Below the pieces are notes generated by a model. That model was given only the letters and a program-made list of their open reading frames with translations, was not told the origin of the DNA and did no database searches. From positions 1 to 55,965 of the forward strand of contig CAUJIV010000055.1 of assembly GCA_963205435.1 (NCBI GenBank): DNA of 55,965 nt, read 5' to 3'. The stretch's first letter is position 1, and the number at the start of each line of letters is the position of its first letter. Positions 1 through 8,711 of this stretch are shown here, one piece after another. This DNA is from Pseudomonadota bacterium. Lineage in GTDB: Bacteria; Pseudomonadota; Gammaproteobacteria; Burkholderiales; Rhodocyclaceae. Position numbers and translations under genes: made by a program.

Positions 1-457
<457 letters not shown>

Positions 458-596
458 ATAACCTTGAATTTGCCGGCGGCGCTGCCGCCGCGGCAAGGCA
501 GACGAACGCGATCAATCGCAACCCCTTTACTTCTTCCGAATGCGACAGGGCGAAGCCGCGCTTGGCGCGGCCTCATCCATCCCTGTCCCCAGAACA

Positions 597-711
597 GTCT
601 GACGACCATGGCCAGTCGGTCCCACCCCTTCCCATCCCGAACAGGACCGTGAAACGACTGAGCGCCGATGATATTGCACATTGCGTGTGAGAAAGTAGGT
701 CATCGTCAGAC
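597..711 (+). rRNA. rrf: 5S ribosomal RNA
   Basis: About 115 nt follow the 23S gene by some 140 nt. The terminal helix is visible: GTCTGACGA at 597-605 pairs with TCGTCAGAC at 703-711. Internal 5S landmarks are present, including TCCCACCCC, CCCATCCCGAACAGG, GTGAAACGACTGAGCGCCGATG and GAGAAAGTAGGTCATCG. No tRNA lies between 23S and 5S; the spacer holds only a GC-rich inverted repeat near 470-495. Confidence 0.95.
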
Positions 712-722
712 TAACTACCAGG

Positions 723-761
723 AAAACCCCTCCCGGCTCGCGCCGTGGAGGGGTTTTTTTT
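723..761 (+). terminator. Rho-independent terminator of the rRNA operon
   Basis: AAAACCCCTCC at 723-733 pairs with GGAGGGGTTTT at 747-757 across a GC-rich loop, followed by a run of T to 761. It stands 11 bases after the 5S end, as expected for the end of an rrn transcript. Confidence 0.93.
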
Positions 762-905
762 GAGTTCGCCGTCTGCGCGAACGGCAGCCGGCCGGCGACA
801 GCGCGTCGCCGAGGTTGCGGTGTGATTGCCCGACCCGAAGGGCGCCCTGACGAGTCTGGTAGGCCATGGTAGGCTGAGCCATTGGCTTGCGCAGGAGGAG
901 AGCGC

Positions 906-2030
906 ATGAAATTCAAGGCTGCCGTGCTCAGGCAATCCGTGCTGCCGCGACCGTATGCGTCGAGCCGCCCGTTGGCCATCGAGAGCGTCGAAGTGCCACC
1001 ACCGGCGGCGGGCGAGGTGCTCGTCTCCATCAAGGCGGCGAGTCTGTGCCATTCCGACCTTTCAGTGATCAATGGCGACCGCGCCTGGCCGCTGCCGATC
1101 GTGCCCGGCCACGAGGCGGCCGGGCGGGTCGAGGAGACGGGACCCGGCGTCGAATCCGTCAAGCCGGGCGATCATGTAGCGCTGATCTTTCTCACCCAGT
1201 GTGGCGAGTGCGAGCACTGCATCGAAGGCCGGCCGTTCCTCTGTGCCCGAGGCACGCAGGCCAACCGCGAGGGCCGCCTGCTCGGCGGCGGGCCGCGACT
1301 GCGCCTGGGCGATGAGCCCGTGCACCACCACATGGGGCTGTCGGCCTTCGCCGAGTACGCCCTGGTGTCGGAAAAATCCCTGGTGAAGATTCCGCCGGAT
1401 CTGCCTTTCGTCCAGGCCAGCCTGTTCGGCTGTGCCGTGATGTGCGGCGCCGGCACGGCGCTCTACACCGCGGGAATCCGCCCGGGCCAAAGCGTTGCGG
1501 TGTTCGGGCTGGGAGGGGTCGGCCTGGCGGCGGTGCTGGGCGCGGTGACGGCGGGTGCCACCCGCATCATCGCCGTCGATCCCGACGAGCGGAAGCGAGT
1601 GCTGGCGCGCGACCTGGGCGCCACCGAGTGCGTCGCGAGTGACGGGATCGTTGGCAGCGAAACGGTGCGGGAACTCAGCCAGGGCGGTGTCGACCATGCC
1701 ATCGACGCCAGTTCCTCACTCGACGGCTTTCGCGACGCCTTCGAGGCGACGCGGCGCGGCGGCAGCACGGTGACGACGAGCCTCGTCCATCCATCGCAGA
1801 CATTCAGCTTCCCGCTGGCTCGCCTCGTCGCCGAGGCTCGCACGATCCGGGGAAGCTATATCGGCAGTTGCGTGCCGGGCCGAGACATCCCGGCCTTTAT
1901 CGGTCTCTTCCGGCAGGGCCGCATGCCGGTGGACAAGCTGGTGACGCGAACCTTGCCGCTGGAGCGGATCAACGAGGCTTTCGACGCGCTGGCCGACGCC
2001 AGCGAAGTCCGCCAGGTCATCACGTTCTGA
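906..2030 (+). CDS. Zinc-dependent alcohol dehydrogenase (MDR superfamily)
   Basis: A 374-residue medium-chain dehydrogenase/reductase that should oxidise or reduce an alcohol/aldehyde with NAD(H) in the cytoplasm. Visible features: catalytic-zinc ligands Cys48 (SLCHSD) and His69-Glu70 (PGHE); four structural-zinc cysteines at 99, 102, 105 and 113; the Rossmann motif GLGGVG at 201-206 with Asp225 after it, which favours NAD over NADP. The ATG at 906 was chosen because AGGAGGAG lies just upstream; the frame also extends upstream to a TTG at 882 without a better ribosome site. The class resembles class III/benzyl alcohol-type enzymes, but the substrate cannot be assigned. Monocistronic. Confidence 0.9.
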   Translation: MKFKAAVLRQSVLPRPYASSRPLAIESVEVPPPAAGEVLVSIKAASLCHSDLSVINGDRAWPLPIVPGHEAAGRVEETGPGVESVKPGDHVALIFLTQCGECEHCIEGRPFLCARGTQANREGRLLGGGPRLRLGDEPVHHHMGLSAFAEYALVSEKSLVKIPPDLPFVQASLFGCAVMCGAGTALYTAGIRPGQSVAVFGLGGVGLAAVLGAVTAGATRIIAVDPDERKRVLARDLGATECVASDGIVGSETVRELSQGGVDHAIDASSSLDGFRDAFEATRRGGSTVTTSLVHPSQTFSFPLARLVAEARTIRGSYIGSCVPGRDIPAFIGLFRQGRMPVDKLVTRTLPLERINEAFDALADASEVRQVITF

Positions 2031-2108
2031 ATGGCCGGTTTCACCGCGCCCGCTTTCTTATGGGCCGCGGCTGCGGCTGGTCATGAGCCGGAGGCCCCTG
2101 AAGGCGGC

Positions 2109-2507
2109 TCAGTCGCAGACGAGCGTGTTGCCGAACTGGTGGCAGATGCGGCCGCTGCGCGAAGACGGAACGACGACGAGCGGTGCGGCTTGCGTCCCCC
2201 GAGCGGTAGAAGGCGCAATGATGACGGCGGGCGAGGCGGGCGGACCGCCCTGCCGGATGACGCCCGGATACGGCGCGCCCATGCCCGCCGCCGCGGGCTG
2301 CCGCGCCATGGGATCGGGCAGGAGCGGCGCGGCTTGCAGCGGCTCGACGTGATCCTGGACGATCGTCGTGCTGCCATGGCGGTGGATGAGCGTGCCGCCG
2401 CTGCAGTAGGTCTTGCCGCCGCCGATGTCGCGACAGTAGCTCACCTGCCCCGCCGCCGGGAAGGAGAGGGTGCAGACAGTCACGAGCAAGACGGTGCGCA
2501 GCATCAT
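2109..2507 (-). CDS. Small secreted four-cysteine protein, unknown function
   Basis: A 132-residue protein whose first 20 residues form a typical signal peptide (basic start, hydrophobic LLVTVCTLSF core, AAG cleavage region), so it is probably periplasmic. Two cysteine pairs sit at either end of the mature chain (CRDIGGGKTYC near the start, ICHQFGNTLVCD at the C-terminus), separated by a Pro/Ala/Gly-rich middle. Similar short proteins occur in betaproteobacteria, but no function is known to me. It starts 8 bases after the dadA stop on the same strand and may be co-transcribed with it. Confidence 0.7.
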   Translation of the reverse strand: MMLRTVLLVTVCTLSFPAAGQVSYCRDIGGGKTYCSGGTLIHRHGSTTIVQDHVEPLQAAPLLPDPMARQPAAAGMGAPYPGVIRQGGPPASPAVIIAPSTARGTQAAPLVVVPSSRSGRICHQFGNTLVCD

Positions 2508-2515
2508 CCGCTTGA

Positions 2516-3775
2516 TTATAGGCCACGAAAGGGAAACTCGACGACGGGCGGACTGCCGCCGATGATGTCGGCGATGGCACGCGACGCGCCGCAGGCCAGC
2601 GTCCAGCCGAGCGTGCCGTGGCCGGTGTTGTAGTAGAGATTGGCGAAAGCGCCGCTGCCGATGACCGGCACGTTGCCGGGGGTGGCCGGGCGCAGGCCGG
2701 CCCAGAATTCCGGCGCGCCTGACGCTTGCAAGCGGGGGAAGAGGCGCTGCGCCCGACGCAGGATGGCATGGCAGCGAGCCGGGTCGACGGCCGTGTCGAA
2801 GCCGGCCAACTCCGCCGTGCCGGCAATCCGCAGGCGCCGGCCGAGACGCGAGAAGACGATGCGATGCGCCTCGTCGGTGAGACTGACCGTTGGGGCCGCC
2901 GCGCCATCGTCCAGAGGCAGGGTGACCGAGTAGCCCTTGACCGGATAGATCGGCAAGCGCTCGCCCAGCGGCCGCACCAGGGCGGGGCTGTGGCTGCCGA
3001 GCGCGACGAGCACGGCGTCGGCGCCGATCTCACTGGCGACGCCGTTGGCCTCGACGATGCGTACGGCTGCGATGCGGTCCGCTCCGCCTCGCCGCAGGGC
3101 GTCGGCGTTCGCCTCGAAAACGAAATTCACGCCAGCCTGACGGCAGAGCGTGGCAAGCCGCTGCGTGAACTGGAAGGCGTCGCCGGATTCGTCGTCGGGG
3201 GCGTGCAGCCCGCCCGCGATCCGCTCCCCTGCCTCGGCCAGCGCCGGCTCGAGGCGGATGCAGGCGGCCGCCTCGAGCACTTCACCGCGGATGCCGAGAT
3301 CCGCGAGCAGCGCCGCGCGGCGCCCTGCTCGGGAAAACTCGTCCGGGGTGAAGAAGAGGTGGAGGATGCCCCTGTCCAGCCGCTCGTATTCGATGCCCGT
3401 GGCTTCGCGCAAGGCGTTTAGCTGCAGGCGGCTGTAGACGGCCAGCCGGGCAATGGCCACGGTGTTGCGGTGGGCGCGCCCGGGCAGGCATTCGAGCAGG
3501 AAGCGCAGGCCCCACGACCACTGCGCGGCGTCCCGGCGCGGCCGGAAGCGCAGCGGCGCATCCTCGCGTCCCAGCCAGCGCAGCACCTGCGAGGGCGCGC
3601 GCGGATTGGCCCAGGGCTCGGGATGGCTGACCGAGATCTGGCCGCCGTTGGCGTAGCTCGTCTCCAGCCCCGCGGCGGACCGTCGATCGAGCACCGTGAC
3701 GGCATGCCCGTCCTGCCGCAGATACCAGGCGCTGGTGACGCCGGCGAGGCCGGCGCCGAGGACGATGATGTGCAT
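2516..3775 (-). CDS. dadA: D-amino acid dehydrogenase small subunit (DadA family)
   Basis: A 419-residue FAD flavoprotein that should deaminate D-amino acids (classically D-alanine) to 2-oxo acids, passing electrons to the respiratory chain at the inner membrane. The N-terminal dinucleotide-binding motif is GAGLAGVTSAWYL, followed by an acidic strand end (VTVLDR) and the DadA signature SYANGGQISVSHPEPW. The C-terminal FAD contact GLRPATPGNVPVIG and the closing GHGTLGWTLA are also present. Length matches the family (about 420-435). It is divergent from fbp, with which it shares a 92-base intergenic region. Confidence 0.93.
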   Translation of the reverse strand: MHIIVLGAGLAGVTSAWYLRQDGHAVTVLDRRSAAGLETSYANGGQISVSHPEPWANPRAPSQVLRWLGREDAPLRFRPRRDAAQWSWGLRFLLECLPGRAHRNTVAIARLAVYSRLQLNALREATGIEYERLDRGILHLFFTPDEFSRAGRRAALLADLGIRGEVLEAAACIRLEPALAEAGERIAGGLHAPDDESGDAFQFTQRLATLCRQAGVNFVFEANADALRRGGADRIAAVRIVEANGVASEIGADAVLVALGSHSPALVRPLGERLPIYPVKGYSVTLPLDDGAAAPTVSLTDEAHRIVFSRLGRRLRIAGTAELAGFDTAVDPARCHAILRRAQRLFPRLQASGAPEFWAGLRPATPGNVPVIGSGAFANLYYNTGHGTLGWTLACGASRAIADIIGGSPPVVEFPFRGL

Positions 3776-3867
3776 GAGACGGCAATTCTATCCGCTCGCC
3801 GGGGGTGCGTGAGAGAGCGGAAACACGGATAATCGGGCTTTCGGACAAGATCGGGCGGGAGAAAGCG

Positions 3868-4869
3868 ATGCGCCGCGTCACCCTCATGCAGTACCTCATC
3901 GAGCAGGAGCGGCAGAAGGACTGGATCAATGCCGACCTGCGCCTGTTGATCGAGGTCGTCTCGCGCGCCTGCAAGGCGATTTCCATCGCCATCGGCAAGG
4001 GGGAGCTGGCCGGCATCCTCGGCGGCGCCGGCAGCGAAAACGTGCAGGGCGAGGCGCAGAAGAAGCTCGACGTGATCTCCAACGAGATCCTGCTCGAGGC
4101 CAACGAGTGGGGCGGCCATCTCGCCGCCATGGCCTCGGAGGAGATGGATCATCCGCACCAGATCCCGCACCGCTTCCCGCGCGGGGAATACCTGCTGCTG
4201 TTCGACCCGCTCGACGGCTCGAGCAACATCGACGTGAACATCTCCGTCGGCACCATCTTCTCCGTGCTGCGCTGCCCGGAAGGCGTCAGCGAGCCGGACG
4301 AGCGGGCCTTCCTGCAGCCGGGCGCGGCGCAGGTCTGCGCCGGCTACGCGGTATACGGCCCCTCGACCCTGCTGGTGTTGACCCTTGGCCACGGCGTCGC
4401 CTGTTTCACCCTCGACCGCGAGACCGGCAGCTTCATCCTGACGCAGGAGGGCATGCGCATTCCCGAGGACACCGGCGAGTTCGCCATCAACGCCTCGAAC
4501 ATGCGCTTCTGGGAGCCGCCCGTGCGCCGCTACATCGATGAGCTGCTGGCCGGCAGGAGCGGCGCGCGCGGGTGCGACTTCAACATGCGCTGGGTCGCCT
4601 CCATGGTGGCAGACGTTCATCGCATCCTGACCCGCGGCGGCATCTTCCTCTACCCGCGCGACAGCCGGGACCCGTCGAAGGCCGGCAAGCTGCGCCTGAT
4701 GTACGAGGCCAATCCGATGGCCTTCATCGTCGAACAGGCGGGCGGAGCCGCCAGCAACGGCCACCAGCGCATCCTCGACATCCGGCCGGAGGGACTGCAC
4801 CAGCGGGTCGCCGTCATCCTCGGCTCGAAGAACGAGGTCGAGCGCGTCACAGGTTACCATGCCGCCTGA
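3868..4869 (+). CDS. fbp: Class I fructose-1,6-bisphosphatase
   Basis: A 333-residue enzyme hydrolysing fructose 1,6-bisphosphate to fructose 6-phosphate in gluconeogenesis (and in the Calvin cycle of autotrophs). The metal-binding signature [17 protein letters not shown] spans 112-128, with Glu91/Glu92 before it as further metal ligands. The start at 3868 gives [13 protein letters not shown], matching the usual SRVTLTQYL-type N-terminus. An in-frame ATG at 3805 would add 21 residues not expected in the family. A possible -10 (GATAAT, 3828-3833) lies upstream. The end overlaps msrA by 11 bases. Confidence 0.95.
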   Translation: MRRVTLMQYLIEQERQKDWINADLRLLIEVVSRACKAISIAIGKGELAGILGGAGSENVQGEAQKKLDVISNEILLEANEWGGHLAAMASEEMDHPHQIPHRFPRGEYLLLFDPLDGSSNIDVNISVGTIFSVLRCPEGVSEPDERAFLQPGAAQVCAGYAVYGPSTLLVLTLGHGVACFTLDRETGSFILTQEGMRIPEDTGEFAINASNMRFWEPPVRRYIDELLAGRSGARGCDFNMRWVASMVADVHRILTRGGIFLYPRDSRDPSKAGKLRLMYEANPMAFIVEQAGGAASNGHQRILDIRPEGLHQRVAVILGSKNEVERVTGYHAA

Positions 4870-5416
4870 AACTCCGCCCGGGTTCGAGCAGGCCACGCTC
4901 GGCGGCGGCTGCTTCTGGTGCCTCGAGGCGGTGTTCGACGAGCTGGAAGGCGTCGTCGATGTCGTCTCGGGCTATGCCGGCGGCGCCACGCCCGACCCGG
5001 ACTACCGCAGCGTCTGCAGCGGCAGCACCGGCCACGCCGAGGTGGTGCGGCTGACCTTCGACCCGGCGCGGATCGGCTACCGCCAGATCCTCGAGGTGTT
5101 CTTCGCCATCCACGATCCGACCACCCGCGACCGGCAGGGCAACGACGTCGGCAGCCAGTACCGCTCGGTGATCTTTCACCATTCGGATGTCCAGCAAGCC
5201 GCGGCGCGGGCGCTGCTCGAGGAGTTCGCCGCATCGAACGCCTTCGGCGCGCCGCCGGTCACCGAGCTGGCGCCGGCGGGAGAGTTCTTCCCGGCCGAGG
5301 ATTTCCACCGGGATTATTTCCGCAACAACCCCGGCCAGCCCTATTGCCGACTCGTCGTGGCGCCCAAGCTGGCGAAGTTCCGCCAGCAGTTCGCCGCCAG
5401 GCGCCGGCAGGGATGA
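4859..5416 (+). CDS. msrA: Peptide-methionine (S)-S-oxide reductase MsrA
   Basis: A 185-residue repair enzyme reducing methionine-S-sulfoxide in proteins. The catalytic motif GCFWC is at 17-21, with the nucleophilic cysteine at 18. Family motifs [22 protein letters not shown] and [13 protein letters not shown] follow in order. It begins inside the last codons of fbp, so it is probably translated by coupling. No separate MsrB is present nearby. Confidence 0.95.
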   Translation: MPPETPPGFEQATLGGGCFWCLEAVFDELEGVVDVVSGYAGGATPDPDYRSVCSGSTGHAEVVRLTFDPARIGYRQILEVFFAIHDPTTRDRQGNDVGSQYRSVIFHHSDVQQAAARALLEEFAASNAFGAPPVTELAPAGEFFPAEDFHRDYFRNNPGQPYCRLVVAPKLAKFRQQFAARRRQG

Positions 5417-5438
5417 CCCCGATTCGAAAGGATTCGCC

Positions 5439-5783
5439 ATGAGCCAGACCACCACCCCCAGCGGATTGATCTACGAGGACGTCGATGAGGGCGGCGGCGA
5501 GGCCGCGCCTCGCGGCCGGACCGTGTCGGTGCATTACACCGGCTGGCTTGCCGACGGCACGAAATTCGACTCGAGCAGGGACCGCAACGAGCCCTTTGCC
5601 TTTCCCCTCGGCGCCGGCCATGTCATCCGCGGCTGGGACGAGGGGGTGCAGGGCATGCGCGTCGGCGGCGTGCGCAGGCTGACGATCCCGCCCGAACTGG
5701 GCTACGGCTCGCGCGGCGCCGGCGGCGTCATCCCGCCCGATGCGACGCTGGTGTTCGAGGTCGAGCTACTCGAGATTCTTTGA
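5439..5783 (+). CDS. FKBP-type peptidyl-prolyl cis-trans isomerase
   Basis: A 114-residue single-domain FKBP that catalyses cis-trans isomerisation of X-Pro bonds. Motifs in order are [51 protein letters not shown] and [14 protein letters not shown]. No signal peptide is visible, so it is probably cytoplasmic. The ATG at 5439 follows a weak GAAAGGA site; it is 22 bases after the msrA stop, so it may be the last gene of an fbp-msrA-FKBP transcript. Confidence 0.94.
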   Translation: MSQTTTPSGLIYEDVDEGGGEAAPRGRTVSVHYTGWLADGTKFDSSRDRNEPFAFPLGAGHVIRGWDEGVQGMRVGGVRRLTIPPELGYGSRGAGGVIPPDATLVFEVELLEIL

Positions 5784-5855
5784 CCGGCCGCCCTATCCCG
5801 CGGCCATGGGCTCACGTAGAATTCGCCCGATTCCCAACACGACAGCGAGCGCGAC

Positions 5856-6482
5856 ATGTTTGGCAGCCTGATGCCGAAGGAAGGCCGCTTCTTCGAATAC
5901 TTCGTCGAACTGGCCGAGCACATCCTGCAGGCCAGCCGCGAGCTGGCGGAGCTGATGGACAGCTTCGACGACGTCGAGCGGCGCGCCTACAACATCGAGA
6001 CCATCGAGAAGAACGGCGACAAGGTCACGCATGCCGCCATCGACATGCTGCATCGCACCTTCATCACGCCGATCGACCGCGACGCCATCCACCAGCTGAT
6101 CACCAACATGGACGACATCCTCGACCTGGTCGAGGACGCGGCGCAGTCGATATTCCTCTACGACATCCGCGCCGTCACGCCCGAGGCGAAGAAGCTCGCC
6201 GACATCGGCGTCGCCTGCGCCGAAAAGGTCAAGCAGGCGGTCGAGCTGCTCTCCAACATGGACAACGCGCGCGCCATCATGGCCGTCACCGAGGAGATCG
6301 ACAAGCTCGAGTCCGAGGCCGACCACCTGATGCGTTCGGCCATGGCCAAGCTGTTCCGCGACGAGCCGGACGTGCGCCAGGTGATCAAGCTGCGCTCGGT
6401 GTACGAGGTGCTGGAGGGCATCACCGACCGTTGCGAGGATGTCGCCAACATCATCGAAGGCATCGTGCTCGAGAACTCGTAG
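5856..6482 (+). CDS. DUF47 (PhoU-like) phosphate transport regulator
   Basis: A 208-residue, mostly helical cytoplasmic protein of the DUF47/PhoU-like family, starting MFGSLMPKEGRFFEYF and showing the repeated E/D-rich helices (DDVERRAYNIETIEKNGDK, TPIDREDIHQL-like TPIDRDAIHQLI) typical of the group. Such proteins sit next to Pit transporters and modulate low-affinity phosphate uptake, possibly by binding metals. It is 27 bases upstream of pit on the same strand, so an operon is likely. Confidence 0.92.
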   Translation: MFGSLMPKEGRFFEYFVELAEHILQASRELAELMDSFDDVERRAYNIETIEKNGDKVTHAAIDMLHRTFITPIDRDAIHQLITNMDDILDLVEDAAQSIFLYDIRAVTPEAKKLADIGVACAEKVKQAVELLSNMDNARAIMAVTEEIDKLESEADHLMRSAMAKLFRDEPDVRQVIKLRSVYEVLEGITDRCEDVANIIEGIVLENS

Positions 6483-6509
6483 GCGGCCGCGCCGACTTCA
6501 CGGACCCCC

Positions 6510-7505
6510 ATGAGCTTCGAGGTCTTCGTCTTCCTCATCGGCCTGGCGCTCCTGTTCGACTTCATGAACGGGTTCCACGATGCCGCCAATTCGATCGCCA
6601 CGGTGGTCTCGACCGGCGTGCTGAAGCCGCATGTGGCCGTCGCCTTCGCCGCCTTCTTCAACTTCGCCGCCCTGTTCATCTTTCACCTCAAGGTGGCGGC
6701 GACGGTCGGCAAGGGCATCGTCGAGCCTGAGTTCGTCGATCACTACGTGATCTTCGGCGCGCTGGTCGGCGCGCTGTTCTGGAACGTCGTCACCTGGTAC
6801 TACGGCATCCCCTCCAGCTCCTCGCACGCGCTGATCGGCGGGCTGATGGGCGCCGTGGTGGCCAAGGTCGGCATCAACGGGCTGATCGGCGCCGGCATCG
6901 GCAAGACGCTGCTGTTCATCGTCGTCTCGCCGCTGATCGGCTTCGTCCTCGGTGGGCTGCTGATGCTGATGGTCTCGTGGCTCTTCTTCCGCACGCCGCA
7001 CGCCCGGGTGGATCGCTGGTTCCGTCGCCTGCAGCTTTTCTCGGCCAGCTACTACACGCTCGGCCACGGCGCCAACGACGCGCAGAAGACCATCGGCATC
7101 ATCTGGCTGCTGATGATCGCCGGCGGCCAGGTTTCCGCCGATGCCGAGATGCCGCCGGCCTGGGTGATCGTCTCCTGCTATGCGGCGATCGGCCTCGGCA
7201 CGCTGTTCGGCGGCTGGCGAATCGTCAAGACCATGGGCCAGCGGCTGACCAAGATCAAGCCGGTCGGCGGCTTTTGCGCCGAGATGAGCGGCGGCATCGC
7301 GCTCACCATCGCTTCGCTGGGCGGCATACCGGTGTCGACCACCCATACCATCACCGGCGCCATCGTCGGCGTCGGCTCCTCGCGCAAGCTCTCGGCCGTG
7401 CGCTGGGGCCTGGCCGGCAACATCGTCTGGGCCTGGGTCCTGACGATCCCCTGCTCGGCCTTCGTCGCGGCCTGCGCCTGGGCGATCGGCGAGGCGTATC
7501 TGTAG
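6510..7505 (+). CDS. pit: Low-affinity inorganic phosphate transporter (PiT family)
   Basis: A 331-residue integral membrane permease that imports metal-phosphate driven by protons. The two PiT signatures are present in inverted halves: GFHDAANSIATVVSTGVL near 23-40 and GANDAQKTIGIIWLL near 187-201, together with SSSHALIGGLMG and STTHTITGAIVGVG. Length matches bacterial PitA of the short type (330-340 aa, without the large cytoplasmic loop). It is paired with the DUF47 gene upstream. Confidence 0.94.
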   Translation: MSFEVFVFLIGLALLFDFMNGFHDAANSIATVVSTGVLKPHVAVAFAAFFNFAALFIFHLKVAATVGKGIVEPEFVDHYVIFGALVGALFWNVVTWYYGIPSSSSHALIGGLMGAVVAKVGINGLIGAGIGKTLLFIVVSPLIGFVLGGLLMLMVSWLFFRTPHARVDRWFRRLQLFSASYYTLGHGANDAQKTIGIIWLLMIAGGQVSADAEMPPAWVIVSCYAAIGLGTLFGGWRIVKTMGQRLTKIKPVGGFCAEMSGGIALTIASLGGIPVSTTHTITGAIVGVGSSRKLSAVRWGLAGNIVWAWVLTIPCSAFVAACAWAIGEAYL

Positions 7506-7508
7506 CTT

Positions 7509-7550
7509 GCCCGGCCGCGCAGCCGGCCGCGGCCGGCGGCGCGGCCGGGC
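7509..7550. repeat. Large GC hairpin between pit and the MBL gene
   Basis: GCCCGGCCGCG at 7509-7519 is the exact reverse complement of CGCGGCCGGGC at 7540-7550. The loop itself contains a perfect 16-base palindrome, GCCGGCCGCGGCCGGC, at 7522-7537. It sits 4 bases after the pit stop. No T run follows, so it is either an mRNA-stabilising 3' end or a weak terminator. Confidence 0.6.
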
Positions 7551-7571
7551 GAAATGGAGGGGGCGAGCGGC

Positions 7572-8516
7572 ATGGCCGACATCACCGATTACGAGCATGG
7601 CATCTGCGCCATCGATTCCGGCTTCGGCCGGCCGCGGCTGGACGCCATCCACCTGATCGTCGAGGGCGGACGCGCCGCGCTGGTCGACACCGGCACCAAC
7701 GCCTCGCTGCCGCTCGTCATGGAGGCGCTGCAGGGAAAGGGCCTGGCGCCTGAGCAGGTCGATTACGTCATCCTGACCCACGTCCATCTCGACCACGCCG
7801 GCGGCGCCGGCGCGCTGATGCGGGAGCTGCCAAAGGCCGTGCTGGCCGTGCATCCGCGCGGCGCCCGCCACATGGCCGATCCGGCGCGGCTGGTGGCCGG
7901 CACCGTCGCCGTCTATGGCGAGGACCGGGCGCGGCAGATGTACGGCGAGATCCTGCCGGTCGAGGCGGCGCGCATCCGCGAGATGCCCGAGGGATCGAGA
8001 CTGCATCTGGCCGGCCGCGAGTTGCGCTTCCTCGACACCCCGGGCCATGCCCGCCACCATGTCTGCATCCTCGACGGGCGCTCCGGCCACGTCTTTGCCG
8101 GCGACATGTTCGGCTTGTCCTACCGCGAGCTGGACCGCGGCGGGCGCCAGTTCGCCTTTCCCTCGACCACCCCGACCCAGTTCGATCCCGAGGCCATGCA
8201 TGCCTCGATCGACCGGCTGCTGGCGCTGCGGCCGCAGGCGATCTATGTCACCCATTACGGCCAGGTGCGCGAGGTGGAGCGCCTTGGCGCCGACCTGCAT
8301 CGGCTGGTTGAAGCCCACGTCGATATCGCGCTGCGCTGCCGGCACGAGGGCGCCGGCCGCCAGCCGGCGATCAAGGCGGGGCTGGCCGAGTTGCTGCAGG
8401 CCGAGGCCGGCCGGCAGGGCTGGGGCATTCCCGCTGGCGAGCTGCTCAGGCTGATGGCCATCGACATCGAGCTGAACGCGCAGGGGCTCGCCGCCTGGCT
8501 CGACGGCCCCGGCTAA
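7572..8516 (+). CDS. MBL-fold metallo-hydrolase
   Basis: A 314-residue metallo-beta-lactamase-fold hydrolase. The zinc-binding motif HVHLDH is at 70-75, preceded by the strand ALVDTGTN; further ligands are seen in DTPGHARHH, in FAGDMFG, and in the late VTHYG. The C-terminal 90 residues form a helical extension of a type seen in glyoxalase-II-like bacterial members. The start at 7572 is preferred over an in-frame ATG at 7554 because GGAGGGGG lies 8-15 bases before it. Substrate unknown. It follows pit by 66 bases that contain a strong hairpin. Confidence 0.85.
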   Translation: MADITDYEHGICAIDSGFGRPRLDAIHLIVEGGRAALVDTGTNASLPLVMEALQGKGLAPEQVDYVILTHVHLDHAGGAGALMRELPKAVLAVHPRGARHMADPARLVAGTVAVYGEDRARQMYGEILPVEAARIREMPEGSRLHLAGRELRFLDTPGHARHHVCILDGRSGHVFAGDMFGLSYRELDRGGRQFAFPSTTPTQFDPEAMHASIDRLLALRPQAIYVTHYGQVREVERLGADLHRLVEAHVDIALRCRHEGAGRQPAIKAGLAELLQAEAGRQGWGIPAGELLRLMAIDIELNAQGLAAWLDGPG

Positions 8517-8582
8517 AGGCTCTCGCGCCGGCGCGCAAGGGGCTCGGCGCGGGCGAAGCGAGAGAGCAACGGTAGGCGGGAA

Positions 8583-8637
8583 ATTTGTCACGCCGCCCTG
8601 AAAAATGATTGACAAATCTTTTCGGCATGCTCATGCT
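8583..8637 (+). promoter_or_regulatory. Promoter region of the SWIB/histone-like gene with inverted repeat
   Basis: A perfect -35 hexamer TTGACA lies at 8609-8614; the best -10 at 17-base spacing is CATGCT (8632-8637), which is weak. ATTTGTCA at 8583-8590 is the exact reverse complement of TGACAAAT at 8610-8617, so one arm of an inverted repeat overlaps the -35 box, as an operator might. Confidence 0.5.
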
Positions 8638-8647
8638 TCGCACCATT

Positions 8648-8665
8648 CTTGCTGCATGCAGCAAG
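8648..8665. promoter_or_regulatory. 18-base perfect palindrome, PhaR-like operator candidate
   Basis: CTTGCTGCATGCAGCAAG reads the same on both strands. It lies about 10 bases after the proposed -10, across the expected transcription start of the SWIB gene. Its half-site TGCTGCA is identical to that of the palindrome at 49035-49049 next to the phasin promoter (one base of spacing differs). The regulator identity (PhaR) is inferred. Confidence 0.5.
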
Positions 8666-8711
8666 GAAATTCGTGGTGTTTTAAGAGCAAACACATTATC
8701 AGGAGGTAGAG

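Noticed and set aside
458-596. tRNA gene in the 23S-5S spacer
   Set aside because: No cloverleaf or TTCGA/TTCAA T-loop pattern; only a GC-rich inverted repeat.
8519-8567. Terminator after the MBL gene
   Set aside because: GCTCTCGC pairs with GCGAGAGAGC, but the loop is about 30 bases and there is no T run, so a rho-independent terminator is not supported.
6498-8615. A 705-codon minus-strand frame opposite pit and the MBL gene
   Set aside because: Composition is typical of a shadow frame (Gln/Arg/Gly/Asp-rich); the plus-strand genes have clear family motifs.
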